Shown: positions 9,703 through 20,492, counted from the first letter of the stretch. The stretch: DNA of 64,000 bases from Turnera subulata (GCA_028386065.3 JAKUCV010000302.1:79925-143924); one strand, 5' to 3'. Notes: generated by a model from the letters alone, not told the origin. Program-made: numbers and translations.

Positions 9703-12035
9703 GAAAAAAAAAAAAAAAAAAAAAAAAAAAGAAAAAAAAAGAGAGAAAAACCGGTAGAAACAAAAGAAGGAAAAAAAAAGAGAAGAAAGAAATATATATA
9801 AAAACAGAGGAAAAAAAAAAGAAGGAAGAAGAAATTGAAAGAAAAATAGAAAGGATAAAGAAAGAAATAGAAAAAAAGAAGAAAAAAAATCGGAAAATAG
9901 CGTGAACAGTGCGCCACCCTCCTCCCCACTGACACTGTGCACGCCGACGGGTTCAAGGCCGCCTCTCGACGCACCGATGCCGCCATCGCCATCACCGTGT
10001 CATGGCGACCTCGACGCCGTCGCTTCCGTCGCCATAGGCCGCCTGACGCGCGCTGTAGAGTTGTCGACCCTTGAGCAGACCCGGCGGATCCAGCTCCCTC
10101 ACGCCTGCCGCCACACGCCGACGACGCCGCCTCCACACCAGCACCTGTCTCTGCCGCTCGCAGCGTGCCGCCACTCTGCTTCCGTGCCTCGTCGTCGTCG
10201 CCCGCCGCTGCAGAAAGGTGAGCAGATCCGGGTTGTTGACCCGCGTGCTTGTCCGGGTCGCGAACCTGGGTGACAGCCGTGGGCCATCGTTGGGTTGGGT
10301 TGTTTGTGTTGCTTGGGCTGGGCATGGGCTTACTGTTCATGGCCCAGTCCAGCAAAAAAAAAATATGATAATATATATATATAATAATATATATATACTT
10401 ATTTTTAAAAATAAAATTAGTTTTGAGGAAAAATTATATATTTACATGAAAAAAAATTGGTCAATTTAATTCTGTTGTTTTGTAGAAAATATAAATATAT
10501 ATACCTGGATAAATAATTAAGTAATGTTTTGGGAAAAACTAATATTATTTGGAAAAATATATTTATACCAAGAAATAATTTCTGTTAATTTTATATATAA
10601 ATTATTTTGCCTGGAAAATTATGGTTGTGGAATATATATACATATGTACTCTGAAAAATTAAAGGTAATTATATTTCGTGTTCGAAAATATTATTATGTA
10701 TATTGGGAAAAAAATAAATACTATATAATATTTTCTAAAAATTATAAATAGATTATTATTTTTCTGAAAAAATTATGGAGATTATAATTTTGGAAAATTA
10801 TAATTATTTTATGAAATATTTTGGAAAGAGTTTTAATTAAAGTATGGTATCGAAATTATATTCGGAAATACGTACGGTTAAATATTTTCGGTAAAAGGTA
10901 ATAATAACGGATAGGAATCGGGATGGGTATAATTCGCAGTATTGGCATCATGACATACTCTTATGTACATTTATGTGTATATAAGGTTTTGTTGTATAGG
11001 TTTGGATATCAGGCAGTTTCCCGAGGAGCCGGCGTCGGACCGGTCATTATTTCCGGAGTTGAGTAATCGGCCAAGGTGAGGATGGATTTCCTTCAATATG
11101 TGCCTGTATTACTCGGTATATTGTTTGATGATTGTTGCACTGTTGTTTGTCACATTTGTTGTGATTGTGGTCGGGATGTTTATCCCATGTTGGTTTTTGG
11201 GATGTTTATCCCCGTGTTGATTTTCTGTGTCTTTTGGAATAAGTATAATGCAATAATTAATGAATTGTGACAAGGATGTCGATCCTTGGTATTTTGGTTA
11301 GGGATGTCGATCCCTGTGATTTGATTTTAATGACGGTAATGTAATTGTCACGTGGTAAGTAGAGGTACGACCGGATGGTTTGAAACTGTTTTGTGATGCC
11401 ATGATCTGGGTTACTTGTGATGGGCATGTTGATGTCGGTTTGATTGGGATGTTGATCCCTGAGTTTGTTATTGGGATGTTGATCCCAGGTTCTTTTTGAT
11501 CTGGCACCAGGAACAGGTTGATAACCTGGTACGACCTTAGCTTATCCGTGACGGGGCCCGGAAAGATAAAATTAGAAATTGGATTTTATTTGAGTCTTTT
11601 GATTTGTTTTATTTTGGCGGTTTTACTGTTTGACCTTGAGTAATTTTAGTGTCCATAGTGATGGTCTTTCCTTCGTCGGTGAACACTTCGGACTCACCCC
11701 TCACCTGCGGGCTTTCATCCCATAGGATGAGTTATTTTTGGTACAGGATTGATGCATTCCAGACAGGCTGCGGCGTCATCCCTTGGACAGGGCTTGGATC
11801 CATAGTTTGCATCTATGTCGCATACAGTGTTTATGTGAGTTATAAGTCTTCCGCTGTGTAGTTATTTGAGTTATTGGGCCATTGGGCTGGTTGAGTTATT
11901 GTTATTGTTTTTATGTTGGGCTGTTGAGCCCGGTTATCTGTTGTATACACTGTATGCTGGGCTTTATTTTTGTTGGGTTGTCACAGTTCCGGCACGTGTT
12001 TACTGTGTACGGTAAATACGGGTCGGGGCGTTTCA
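9165..12035 (+). repeat. 5' LTR of element A
   Basis: The LTR begins TGTAACAGACCGGGTAAAAT and ends CGGGGCGTTTCA. It contains a purine tract (9531-9899) and a GC-rich transcribed-like block (9905-10280) ending in a splice-donor-like 'aaaggtgagcag'. A long AT-rich part and the conserved 3' block shared with 1-733 follow. Confidence 0.9.
9531..9899 (+). repeat. Purine-only tract with an 80-base A run
   Basis: About 370 bp of nearly pure A/G, including A80 at 9620-9699. The matching tract in the 3' LTR (about 14707-14995) lacks the long A run, so the run expanded after insertion or is an assembly artefact. Lysine-rich or phenylalanine-rich translations here are low-complexity noise. Confidence 0.9.
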
Positions 12036-12052
12036 TTTTGGTAGCGGAGCAG
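12036..12052 (+). other. Primer-binding-site-like sequence of element A
   Basis: TTTTGGTAGCGGAGCAG follows the 5' LTR directly. The core TGGTAGCGGAGC also follows the LTRs of two copia-type elements in this window (near 45805 and 54782). It differs from the common TGGTATCAGAGC initiator-Met site. Confidence 0.65.
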
Positions 12053-12309
12053 GCGTTAGGTCTTGTTGGGAAGTCTTTGTGTGTTGTTGTCCTTGTTTGC
12101 ATAGTTCGCTCCATTTGTTTATTATTTTATATCATTTTAGTTAGTGCATTATGGATCCAGTCAAGGGACGCCAGCTGTCGCAGAACATACACATAAGAGG
12201 TAAATGATGCCATAGATAAGCGGAAATATAAATATTATTGATAATACTAATTTTTTGATTACAAAGGGAAATATTACATTGATTTTTTTTATATAAAATA
12301 AAAATACAT

Positions 12310-12985
12310 TTAACGCCTTGGAACGACGTTGACCCTGAAGCTAGTGGGGTCATTGTTGATGTTGACTTGGATGCTGTCGCTCCACGAGAACCACATGCCG
12401 CCAGCGTTGTTCTGTCCAGGAAGTTCGAACCGGTTAGCTTGAGGGAACCGGAGTGGGATGAGACCGTGATCGTCTTGAGGCTGCCACTAGGTCTCCGTGA
12501 GAAGAACCATGTTTGGTTTGTATTGGTTCTTTAGGTCCCTCAGAGTACGCGAGAACTCCTGGGAATGCTTTGCGACTCCTCTGCAGTTCCACACCAGCAG
12601 TCGGGCCTTGGGTCAAGTTACGGGCAGACGAGTTACTCTGGGCATGCTCTGGGCCGTCATCGAGAGCTGGTAGTAGATCCAGGAAGTGGCAAGTGGACTC
12701 TAGGTTGAACTCCTGTAGCCTTTCGGAGATGAAGAACATGATGGAGTTTGCCGAGCCGTAGTAGGAGGTCCTCAGAGTGCCACGATCCTCTAGGAAGAAC
12801 ACCTCTTCCATTGGAGTGACGAAGAATCTCGAGGAGTAGAGCTCGTCGACGAAGACTAGACGCGGCATCCTGCCGCGCTCGTTCGGTAGCTCTTCAGCAC
12901 GCTCGTTGACCATGCTGTAGGCCAGACGGTTCCTTCTGCCTAGATTGGCACCTTCGACGAAGAAAACGGAAGATGGAGCAGGCAT
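12310..12985 (-). pseudogene. Antisense ORF 1 of element A: unknown domain joined to truncated EEP-like domain (broken copy)
   Basis: Lying antisense to element A, it starts MPAPSSVFFVEGANLGRRNR and contains PRLVFVDELYSSRFFVTPME and ANSIMFFISERLQEF. A frameshift near 12680 follows. Another frame then reads RLLVWNCRGVAKHSQEF and LRDLKNQYKPNMVLLTET, and ends with GGMWFSW and FRVNVVPRR. Two in-frame stops, near 12620 and 12520, also break it. The second half matches the start of endonuclease/exonuclease/phosphatase (EEP) domains: WNCRG with the metal-binding Asn, and the E of L-x-T-E-T. The C-terminal catalytic His/Asp part is absent. The intact homologue at 63158-63841 has the same domain order and the same C-terminus, so the short EEP piece is a defined family feature. 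The N-terminal domain is unknown to me. A TATA box lies upstream at 13098-13105. Confidence 0.7.
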
Positions 12986-13097
12986 CGTGTTTGGACGTAT
13001 GAGGATTTTGTTTTCTTTTGAACGTTATGGTTTTGTTTGACTGGATGTTTTGTTTGCATTTAATATTTTTGATGATTTACATCTCACCGCTCCGTTT

Positions 13098-13105
13098 CTT
13101 TTATA
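13098..13105 (-). promoter_or_regulatory. TATA box for antisense ORF 1
   Basis: TATAAAAG on the minus strand lies about 113 bp before the ATG at 12985. With typical plant spacing this would give a leader of about 80 nt. Promoter activity is inferred. Confidence 0.5.
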
Positions 13106-13804
13106 CTCTTATGGGGAGCGTGTTTACTGTTTTCGATTTTCAAGATTTGCTTTTTGAAAATTTGCCGTTGCTTTCATTTATTGCTACGTTACTTTACACG
13201 TTTTTCGGACTACCATGCCAGAGTTTTCCAGCCTTTTTCCATCTCATGGTTTTCTTTCGCTCTGGCTACTTTGTCTTTTCTTTTTATGGTTTTACTATAT
13301 TTTTCTGCATCTTTTATCGCATGCATTCTTGACCGTTGAGGCTAGACGGATGCGACCGTACCTCGAGTAGAGCGCATGCACGACAAGCTTACAGCTGTTC
13401 GGACATCGTTGAGAGATACGTTGTCTTGACAGACGTTTTTGTCTTATGCGGAATTTGTGAACAAGTGGATAGCGTTTCTTTCGAGGGACACAGGACGCTC
13501 TCGTGACCGTCACCGTTAGCTCCGTATGTCACGTATCTCGGGATCGAGGATGCTTAGGACCGATTTGGGCGCTGATCATGAAAATATATTTTGTTTTAAT
13601 TCCTTTTTGTTTTGATTTTGTTAAACGAGTTTTATTTTTGATTCCTTAATGTTGATTTTATATTTTTATTGTTAAGTTTTATTTTGCCTTGAGATGTTTT
13701 AATTTTTCGCTTAACATAAGTTTTCGTAACATAAGAATTTTTGATTTAAAAAGGAAACTTATTTTATTTAATTCATAAGGTTTTACAACAGGAGAAGAGG
13801 TACT

Positions 13805-14182
13805 CTACTGAGTTACTTGCTTCTCTAAGTCTTTTACAAGCTTTTGTACATTTTTCATGTGTGGGAAGAGTTCCGCGCACGCCAGTTCTATCTGCGCCAC
13901 CGCCAAGCTGATCTTCTTCAGTGAGACGTTCAGCTGCGTCAGAGTCTGCTGCGGTGTGCTGCTTTCAGCCATCGCTTTGCCTTTTCGATCCTCAACTTCT
14001 TTGGGAGCACGCTTCTTCCGGCGTCTTCGAGAGACCACCATGTGCTCCTTCAGGCCGACGATGTTCGTCTTGAAGCGCTTCTTTGGAGGTTCTTCATTGG
14101 AGCTTGTCGGGAAGGCAGTGCCGCCGATGTAGCTGTTGTTCTCGTAGTCTGAGGTAGTCCTTGATCTCAGTGGAGAGTCCAT
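13805..14182 (-). CDS. Antisense ORF 2 of element A: small basic, probably nuclear protein
   Basis: A 125-residue ORF, MDSPLRSRTTSDYENNSYIG to LVKDLEKQVTQ. It has two basic clusters typical of nuclear localisation signals, PPKKRFK (about residues 32-38) and SRRRRKKR (about 51-58). A predicted helical, leucine-rich C-terminus with heptad-like spacing follows (LTQLNVSLKKISLAVAQIEL, then VQKLVKDLEKQV), which suggests oligomerisation. I do not recognise the family. It is uninterrupted, unlike antisense ORF 1, and is preceded by a consensus TATA box only about 35 bp from the ATG. It reads in the same direction as antisense ORF 1, upstream of it, with its own promoter. It could be an extra retrotransposon gene or a captured host fragment. 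Confidence 0.55.
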   Translation of the reverse strand: MDSPLRSRTTSDYENNSYIGGTAFPTSSNEEPPKKRFKTNIVGLKEHMVVSRRRRKKRAPKEVEDRKGKAMAESSTPQQTLTQLNVSLKKISLAVAQIELACAELFPHMKNVQKLVKDLEKQVTQ

Positions 14183-14216
14183 GACTGTGTGTGAGTATGC
14201 CAGTCATGAGATTTGG

Positions 14217-14224
14217 TATTTATA
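14217..14224 (-). promoter_or_regulatory. TATA box for antisense ORF 2
   Basis: TATAAATA on the minus strand, 35 bp upstream of the ATG at 14182. This would give a very short leader. The site lies within 150 bp of the 3' LTR of element A but points away from it. Confidence 0.5.
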
Positions 14225-14354
14225 AGCGGACGAGATGTCGTTTAAGGGTATAAGCGGTATCTCGGGTTGAGTTTGGACACCTGGCAGAGTGTGCCAGAAG
14301 CTTATCGTGGTAGGACCCACGGATAAGACAGAGTTTCGGGGACGAAATTTTTTT

Positions 14355-14368
14355 TAAGGTGGGTAGAC
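14355..14368 (+). other. Polypurine tract of element A
   Basis: 'aaggtgggtagac' directly before the TGTAAC start of the 3' LTR, preceded by 'cggggacgaaatttttttt', the usual end of gypsy internal regions. Confidence 0.7.
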
Positions 14369-17142
14369 TGTAACAGCCCGGGTAAAATTTTTGATTTTTA
14401 CCGGGACTGTAAAAGTCTTTTTACCATGATTTACTGTTGAATTAATCTTGGGTAATTAATTCAAGGTAAATCGGGAATTGTTTTTTGAAACCGAGAGTTT
14501 TCCCGCGCTCGTGATTTTTCCATGGATTTTTCGGGACTAAGTTGGTATTTTTCGGGTTTCGGAATTTCTCGGAAAATCACATCGGAAAATAACTAAGGGG
14601 GTATCAGTTATTTTCTGGTCCGGACCGGACTCGCTTCAACAATGCAGACAAGCTGCATTATTGAAGGAATCACAGGCGCACAGTATCATCAAGTCTATAA
14701 AAGCAGAGGAAGAAGAAAGCAGGGGAGGGGAAGAAGAGAAGAGAAAAAGAAAAAAAAAAAAGAGAGAAAAGAAAAGAGAGAAAAAGAGAAGAAAAGAGAG
14801 AAAAAGAAAAAAAGGGAAAAAAAGAAAGGAAAAAAAAGAAAAAAAAGAGAGAAAAATCGGTAGAAACAAAAGAAGAAAAAAAAAGAGAAGAAAGAAATAT
14901 ATATAAAAACAGAGGAAAAAAAAGAAGGAAGAATAAATTGAAAGAAAAATAGAAAGGAAAAAGAAAGAAATAGAAAAAATGAAGGAAGAAAAAAAAAATC
15001 GAAAAATAGCGAGAACAGTGCGCCACCCTCCTCCCCACTGACACTGTGCACGCCGACGGGTTCTAGGCCGCCTCTCGACGCAGCGACGCCGCCATCGCCA
15101 TCGCCGTGTCATGGCGACCTCGACGCCGTCGCTTCCGTCGCCATACGCCGCCTGACGCGCGCCGTAGAGCTGTCGACCCTTGAGCAGACCTGGCAGATCC
15201 AGTTCCCTCACGCCTGCTGCCACACGCCGACGACGCCGCCTCCACACCAGCACCTGTCTCTGCAGCTCGCTTCGTGCCGCTTGCCGTGCTGCCCCTCTGC
15301 TCCCGTGCCTCGTCGTCGTCGCCCGCCGCTGCAGAAAGGTGAGCAGATCCGGGTTGTTGACCCGCGTGCTTGTCCGGGTCGCGAACCTGGGTGACAGTCG
15401 TGGGCCGTCGTTGGGTTGGGTTGTTTGTGTTGCTTGGGCTGGGCATGGGCTTACTGTTCATGGCCCAGCCCAGCAAAAAAAAAAATATAATAATATATAT
15501 ATTTACTTATTTTCTGAAATAAAATCAGTTTTGAGGAAAAATTATATATTTACTTGAAAAAAATTGGTCAATTTAATTCTGATGTTTTGTAGAAAATATA
15601 AATATATATACTTGCATAAATAATTAAGTAATATTTTGGGAAAAACTAATATTATTTGGAAAAATATATTTATACCATGAAATAATTTCTGGGAATTTTA
15701 TATATAAATTATTTTGCCTGGAAAATTATGGTTGTGGAATATATATACATATGTACTCTGAAAAATTAAAGGTAATTATATTTCGTGTTGGAAAATATTA
15801 TTATGTATATTGGGAAAAAGATAAATACTATATAATATTTTCTGAAAATTATAAATAGGTTATTATTTTTCTGGAAAAATTATGGAGATTATAATTTTGG
15901 AAAATTATAATTATTTTATGAAATATTTTGAAAAGAGTTTTAATTAAAGTATGGTACCGAAATTATATTCGGAAATACGTACGATTAAATATTTTCGGTA
16001 AAAGGTAATAATAACTGATAGGAATCGGGATGGGTATAATTCGCAGTATTGGCATCATGACATACTCTTATGTGCATTTATGTGTATATATGGTTTTGTT
16101 GTATAGGTTTGGATATCGGGCAGTTTCCCGAGGAGCCGGCGTCGGACCGGTCATTGTTTCAGGAGTTGAGTAATCGGCCAAGGTGAGGATGGATTTCCTT
16201 CAATATGTGTCTGTATTACTCGGTATATTGTTTGATGATTGTTGCACTGTTGGTTGTCACATTTGTTGTGATTGTGGTCGGGATATTTATCCCATGTTGG
16301 TTTTTGGGATGTTTATCCCCGTGTTGATTTTCTGTGTCTTTTGGAATAAGTATAATGGAATAATTAATGAATTGTGACAAGGATGTCGATCCTTGGTATT
16401 TTTGTTAGGGATGTCGATCCCTGTGATTTGATTTTAATGACGGTAATGTAATTGTCACGTGGTAAGTAGAGGTACGACCGGATGGTTTGAGACTGTTTTG
16501 TGGTGCCATGATCTGGGTTACTTGTGATGGGCATGTTGATGCCGGTTTGATTGGGATGTTGATCCCTGAGTTTGTTATTGGGATGTTGATCCCGGGTTCT
16601 TTTTGATCTGGCACCAGGAACAGGTTGATAACCTGGTACGACCCTAGCTTATCCGTGACGGGGCCCGGAAAGATAAAATTGGAAATTGGATTTTATTTGA
16701 GTCTTTTGATTTGTTTTATTTTGGTGGTTTTACTGTTTGACCTTGAGTAATTTTAGTGTGCATAATGATGGTCTTTCCTTCGTCGGTGAGCACTTCGGAC
16801 TCACCCCTCACCTGCGGGCTTTCATCCCGTAGGAAGAGTTATTTTTGGTACAGGATTGATGCATTCCAGACAGGCTGCGGCGTTATCCCTTGGACAGGGC
16901 TTTGATCCATAGTTTGCATCTATGTCGCATACAGTGTTTATATGAGTTATAAGTCTTCCGCTGTGGAGTTATTTGAGTTATTGGGCCATTGGGCCGGTTG
17001 AGTTATTGTTATTGTTTTTATGTTGGGCTGTTGAGCCCGGTTATCTGTTGTATACACTGTATGCTGGGCTTTATTTTGGTTGGGTTGTCACAGTTCCGGC
17101 ACGTGTTTACTGTGTAGGGTAAATACGGGTCGGGGCGTTCCA
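14369..17142 (+). repeat. 3' LTR of element A
   Basis: The 2,774-bp partner of the 5' LTR, with the same start TGTAACAGCCCGGG. It ends 'cggggcgttcca', followed by the TSD ACAAC. It is shorter mainly because the purine tract (about 14707-14995) lacks the A80 run. Confidence 0.9.
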
Positions 17143-17773
17143 ACAACCCTCAAACGCGAAGGACGACGAAGAACACGCCCTTGGTGGTAACTCGGTCTCT
17201 TTCCCGTTGATTTGTCTCTGCTGCTGCGATTTTTTCTCTCTTTGCAAGCTGATACTTACATGTTTGCTTGAGTATTGATTCTAATCCAAGAACTACGTGA
17301 GCTTTGAACCCGGTCGCCGGGGTACGTAGGATGTCTCTAGTGGTAGAGACGTAAGCTAAATTGTTTCTTTTCTTTTTCTTGACTCTTTAATTTCGATTTT
17401 ATATATATTATTGTTGTTGCTTGCTGCTGGAAATCTGGTTTATACACATGCACACACACACCAAAGCACAAGTATTCGTTTAAATTGCATATTATTTCGC
17501 CCAAGCATAGATGGGATGCCTCATACCTTTCTATCTATGACGAACCCCCGAGTCCGGCATCTTTGGTTCGCAAATCAGTTTCTTTTGTGGGCATAAAGGA
17601 GTTATTCTCTGGTTTTTCCACGATAATAAAACCTGGGTGGCGACTCCATCGATCACCCACTGCGTATGTGCATGATTGAGCAAGAAAGAATCTAAACCAG
17701 CAAAATGTCCGTTACGCCCCTCTAGCCTCCTTTGCTTTTCTAACAATCCTAGGGGTATAACCGTCTTTTCACA
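17143..17773 (+). mobile_element. LTR-B copy 3, right part
   Basis: After the TSD copy ACAAC (17143-17147) the host LTR resumes. It shows 'gctttgaacccggtcgccgg' and 'gggtggcgactcca' as in LTR-B copy 1, and ends TTTTCACA at 17773. Joining this to 8290-9164 gives an LTR of the expected size. Confidence 0.75.
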
Positions 17774-17955
17774 CCTTGTCCTGGAAATTCCGTAAAACTA
17801 TCCGGGGTATGGGATAAGTCCCGGATTTGGAATCCAATGCTCGGTTTATCATGAATTAATTTCCAAAGGTTAATTCCTAACAGTAAATCACTGTATAAAC
17901 GAATTATCATCTCGGTAAAAACGTAAAATTTTACCTGGGCTATTGCATAAACATT
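17774..17955 (-). mobile_element. Diverged LTR-A start fragment
   Basis: The minus strand begins TGCAATAGCCCAGGTAAAAT and contains GTGATTTACTGTTAGGAATT. It aligns by eye with the first 170 bp of LTR-A (TGTAACAGCCCGGGTAAAAT) at clearly lower similarity. Confidence 0.55.
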
Positions 17956-18216
17956 ATAAAAAATTAATTTGTTGCAAATTTAATGCTTCAATTTTTTTTT
18001 CATAGTACTTTTAAGAACAAAAATTAGAAACATGTTAATTTTTAAAACATTTATTCTTTATATTATTATGAAAAATCATAATTCTTTAAATTGTGTTTTA
18101 GTTTTCTGTTATATTAGGAAAAAGAAATACGAAAAATTCAGAAACAATAAAACCTGAAAAAATGGATAAAAAATGTAAAATATGGAGAAAAAACTATGTG
18201 CATATAAGTTCTCTCT

Positions 18217-18406
18217 TTTTCTTTTTTGGTTGCCCATCCGGTATCCGAAGCTTTGCCCCGACTAATCCGAATCCGACCCGAGTCGCGCACCTGGCTATGG
18301 CGGGTTAGTCTCCCAATGGGGATTCTCTGCATACACGAGGACTCGAATCCAAGACCTCGCTTAAACGGAACAAGTCGCTTACCACTTGAACCAACCCCAC
18401 ATTGAT
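18217..18406 (-). mobile_element. tRNA-derived SINE copy 1
   Basis: It is flanked by a perfect 16-bp TSD CATATAAGTTCTCTCT (18201-18216 and 18407-18422). On the minus strand it has a box-A-like 'ttcaagtggtaagcgac' and a box B 'gattcgagtcc', and ends in 'ggatgggcaaccaaaaaag'. It is the same family as the SINE at 26316-26522. It would be transcribed by RNA polymerase III and mobilised by a LINE reverse transcriptase (family knowledge). Confidence 0.85.
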
Positions 18407-18659
18407 CATATAAGTTCTCTCTAAAATATATTTGTGTATTATATAACAAATGCGTAGAAATTATAATTCAAAAGTTCAGTTTTTAGAAAAAAATAATTAA
18501 TAAACTAGCCTGTGGATTTCACGGGAAGTGAGCTAATTGTTTATTAATTTTGTTCTTCTAATCTTCTTGATATACCGGGTGATTTTTTTTTCCCAAAAAA
18601 ATGGATTAATTGGGTAATTTAGGTGTAGAATAGAATGAACACAACAACCTGAAGACATT

Positions 18660-18797
18660 GGGGGTCCAGGTCTTCCCTGGGTACGGTTAATATTATTATG
18701 ATGCTAAACCTTTCTGCCTGTCCTTCAAGATCCCTTCTTCCTTGCTCTTTGTCTTCACCGGTAAGGCTCCTGCCTCTTCCTTCGTGCTTATAGTGTG
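18660..18797 (+). pseudogene. PPR gene 5' stub (third member of the cluster)
   Basis: The segment aligns with the 5' end of the PPR genes at 20493 and 29532: 'attattatgatgctaaacc', 'caagatcccttcttccttgctct' and 'ttcaccggtaag' recur in order. Similarity also extends upstream to about 18570. The conserved ATG is changed (CTGGGTACGG where the others have ATGGGTAGG), and homology ends abruptly at about 18795, before any PPR repeat. It is a truncated duplicate covering only the targeting peptide. Confidence 0.7.
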
Positions 18798-18917
18798 ATG
18801 AGGGAAAAAAAAAAGGTTGCAGACCGGATGGAAAAAGGTTACAACTTCAAAATAAGATGAATTTCAAGAATCACTTTAGCAAAATAAATTCGAACAAGTT
18901 AAGTTCTAAAATTTTAC

Positions 18918-19259
18918 TGATGCAATCAAGAATGCACCAAGCACAAGGGGGATTCCAAGTTTCAATCACAAAAGCTTGCCCAAAGATGCCCATGAAGAAT
19001 TATTTTACACAAGCTTAGATTGAACAAGAATTTCAAGAAGAAATCAAGTTAACCAAGCTTAGAAAAAGACTTAAGAAGCCTCCTTGATTATTGGAAGGAG
19101 GATTCTCATTAAGTTTTCTTCTAAGCTTGCTTAACTAGATTTCTTCCGAAATTTTTGTTCAGTCCAAACTTGTGTAGAATGATTCTTCATGAACATCTTT
19201 GGAAAAACTTTTGTAATTGAAACTTGGAATCCCCCCTTGGTGCATCCTTGATTGCATCA
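18918..19259. mobile_element. Foldback MITE, 342 bp, with 5-bp TSD
   Basis: Nearly the whole element is two inverted arms of about 160 bp around the centre 'cctccttgattattggaagg'. The ends are TGATGCAATCAAGAATGCAC and its complement, with internal partners 'gattccaagtttcaat' and 'attgaaacttggaatc'. The direct repeats TTTAC flank it (18913-18917 and 19260-19264). No ORF is present. The transposase family is not assigned. Confidence 0.8.
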
Positions 19260-19419
19260 TTTACATATCAAAATATGCACTCGAAGTTACATACAAACCC
19301 GTCTTTAACTCAACTAATTTCCAGTGGTGACATTAGAGTTGTCTTTAAGAGAACTTTAGACTCTTTAAATAGTTGATGAGAATCGAGAGGCATCTCTTTC
19401 AATGAGTATAAAACCTTGG

Positions 19420-20240
19420 ACATTATAACTCTAAACCTTGGACTATAAATCCAAAACATCCTGACCCTAATTCCTAAGACCGCAAAATCTTAAATTCTAA
19501 AATGTTAAACTTTGAAATTCTTTAATCTTATAATTTAAAACCTTTAAATTCTTTTTGATAAACTTTAAACCTTAAAAGTTGCTATACCTTGAAATTAATA
19601 AATCTCAACACCCTTAACTTTTTAAATCACTTAATTTAAAAAATCCTAAATTTCAAAATCCTTACACCGTAAAATTCATAAATCATAAAATTCTAAACCT
19701 AAAATCTAAAACCTTAAAATCTCTATATTTTCAAATCCTTAACCATAAATTTTTAATGCTTAAAATCTCTAAACCTTAGCTTAAAGCTTAGGAATTTTAA
19801 GATTTAGTGATTTTAAGGTTTAAGAATTTGTGGTTTAAGGATTTTAATGTTTAGAAAATATCAAGTTTAGGGTTTCTATTAATTAGTCTTTTGGGGTTTA
19901 TAGTTTTAGAAGTTAGGTTTTAATATTTTTAGGATTAAGGATTTATGGTTTATAATTTGTTTTTGGTTTTAATGGTTTATGGTTTAAGTTTAAGGTTTTA
20001 GAGTTTAAAGTACTAGATACTCACGCTTTATCCCGATTAGTCCATGCAAAGGTCTGAATACTGGATCGGAAAAAAAAAAAAATAGAATTTTTAGGATTTG
20101 GGATATTGATTTATAGTTTAGAGGCTAGGATTTAGGTTTATGATTTAAGATTTATATGGAACTTTTTTTTTTTGAGAAATATGATTTATATGGAACTTTA
20201 GGATTTTAAGATTTGGAATTTAAGAACTTTAGATTTAAAA
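19420..20240. repeat. AT-rich inverted array of degenerate 'aaaccttaaaat' motifs
   Basis: The left half repeats loose 'aaaccttaaaat/ccttaaattcta' units. The right half repeats their complement 'ttaaggtttaagaatt'. The switch is at 'ccttagcttaaagcttagg' near 19780. Occasional 'ccctaa' and 'tttagggttt' recall degenerate plant telomeric repeats. No gene is seen. Confidence 0.6.
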
Positions 20241-20492
20241 AAGTTTTCGGTACCTAATTTTTCAAACTTTAAAAAATAACCATAATAATTATAAACTTAA
20301 TGATCTGCACCTTATGGGAAATTTGTTTTGGATTCACTTATGTGACTAGTAAACGATGATATAGGACTTCATTGCGAAAATGGGTAAAGAGGGATCGCGG
20401 CGCAGTTATCCCCTAGTTTCAGAGTTTGTGTAAAGCAGAGTAGAAAGAACGCGAAAGAGGCAGCGACTTGGGGTTCTGTTCTTCGCCAGCGG
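20241..20492 (+). promoter_or_regulatory. Upstream region of the broken PPR copy
   Basis: There is no gene here. The last 30 bp ('ggggttctgttcttcgccagcgg') match the leader of the intact PPR gene ('ggggttatgttcttccccagc'), so the duplication includes the 5' UTR. No clear TATA box was identified. Confidence 0.35.

Larger units (their letters stand above)
9165..17142 (+). mobile_element. Element A: complete non-autonomous Ty3/gypsy-type LTR retrotransposon
   Basis: The 7,978-bp element is flanked by a perfect 5-bp TSD, ACAAC (9160-9164 and 17143-17147). It has two long LTRs (9165-12035 and 14369-17142). A primer-binding-site-like TGGTAGCGGAGC (12039-12050) follows the first LTR, and a polypurine tract 'aaggtgggtagac' preceded by 'cggggacgaaatttt' lies before the second, the usual gypsy arrangement. 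The 2.3-kb interior has no gag or pol; instead it carries two antisense ORFs. It must depend on proteins from another element. The LTRs differ by a few per cent by eye, so the insertion is fairly young. It sits inside LTR-B copy 3. Confidence 0.9.

Noticed and set aside
9432..10355. 307-residue ORF rich in phenylalanine, and its lysine-rich partner on the other strand
   Set aside because: It is a translation of the purine tract in the element A LTR; the poly-F/poly-K region is low complexity and differs between the two LTRs.
14636..15253. 205-residue minus ORF in the 3' LTR of element A
   Set aside because: Same purine tract and GC-rich LTR block; no conservation of frame with the 5' LTR copy.
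18217..18406. Possible tRNA gene (box A and box B present)
   Set aside because: Flanking 16-bp direct repeats, an A-rich tail and a second dispersed copy show it is a SINE; no cloverleaf with a discernible anticodon stem was found.
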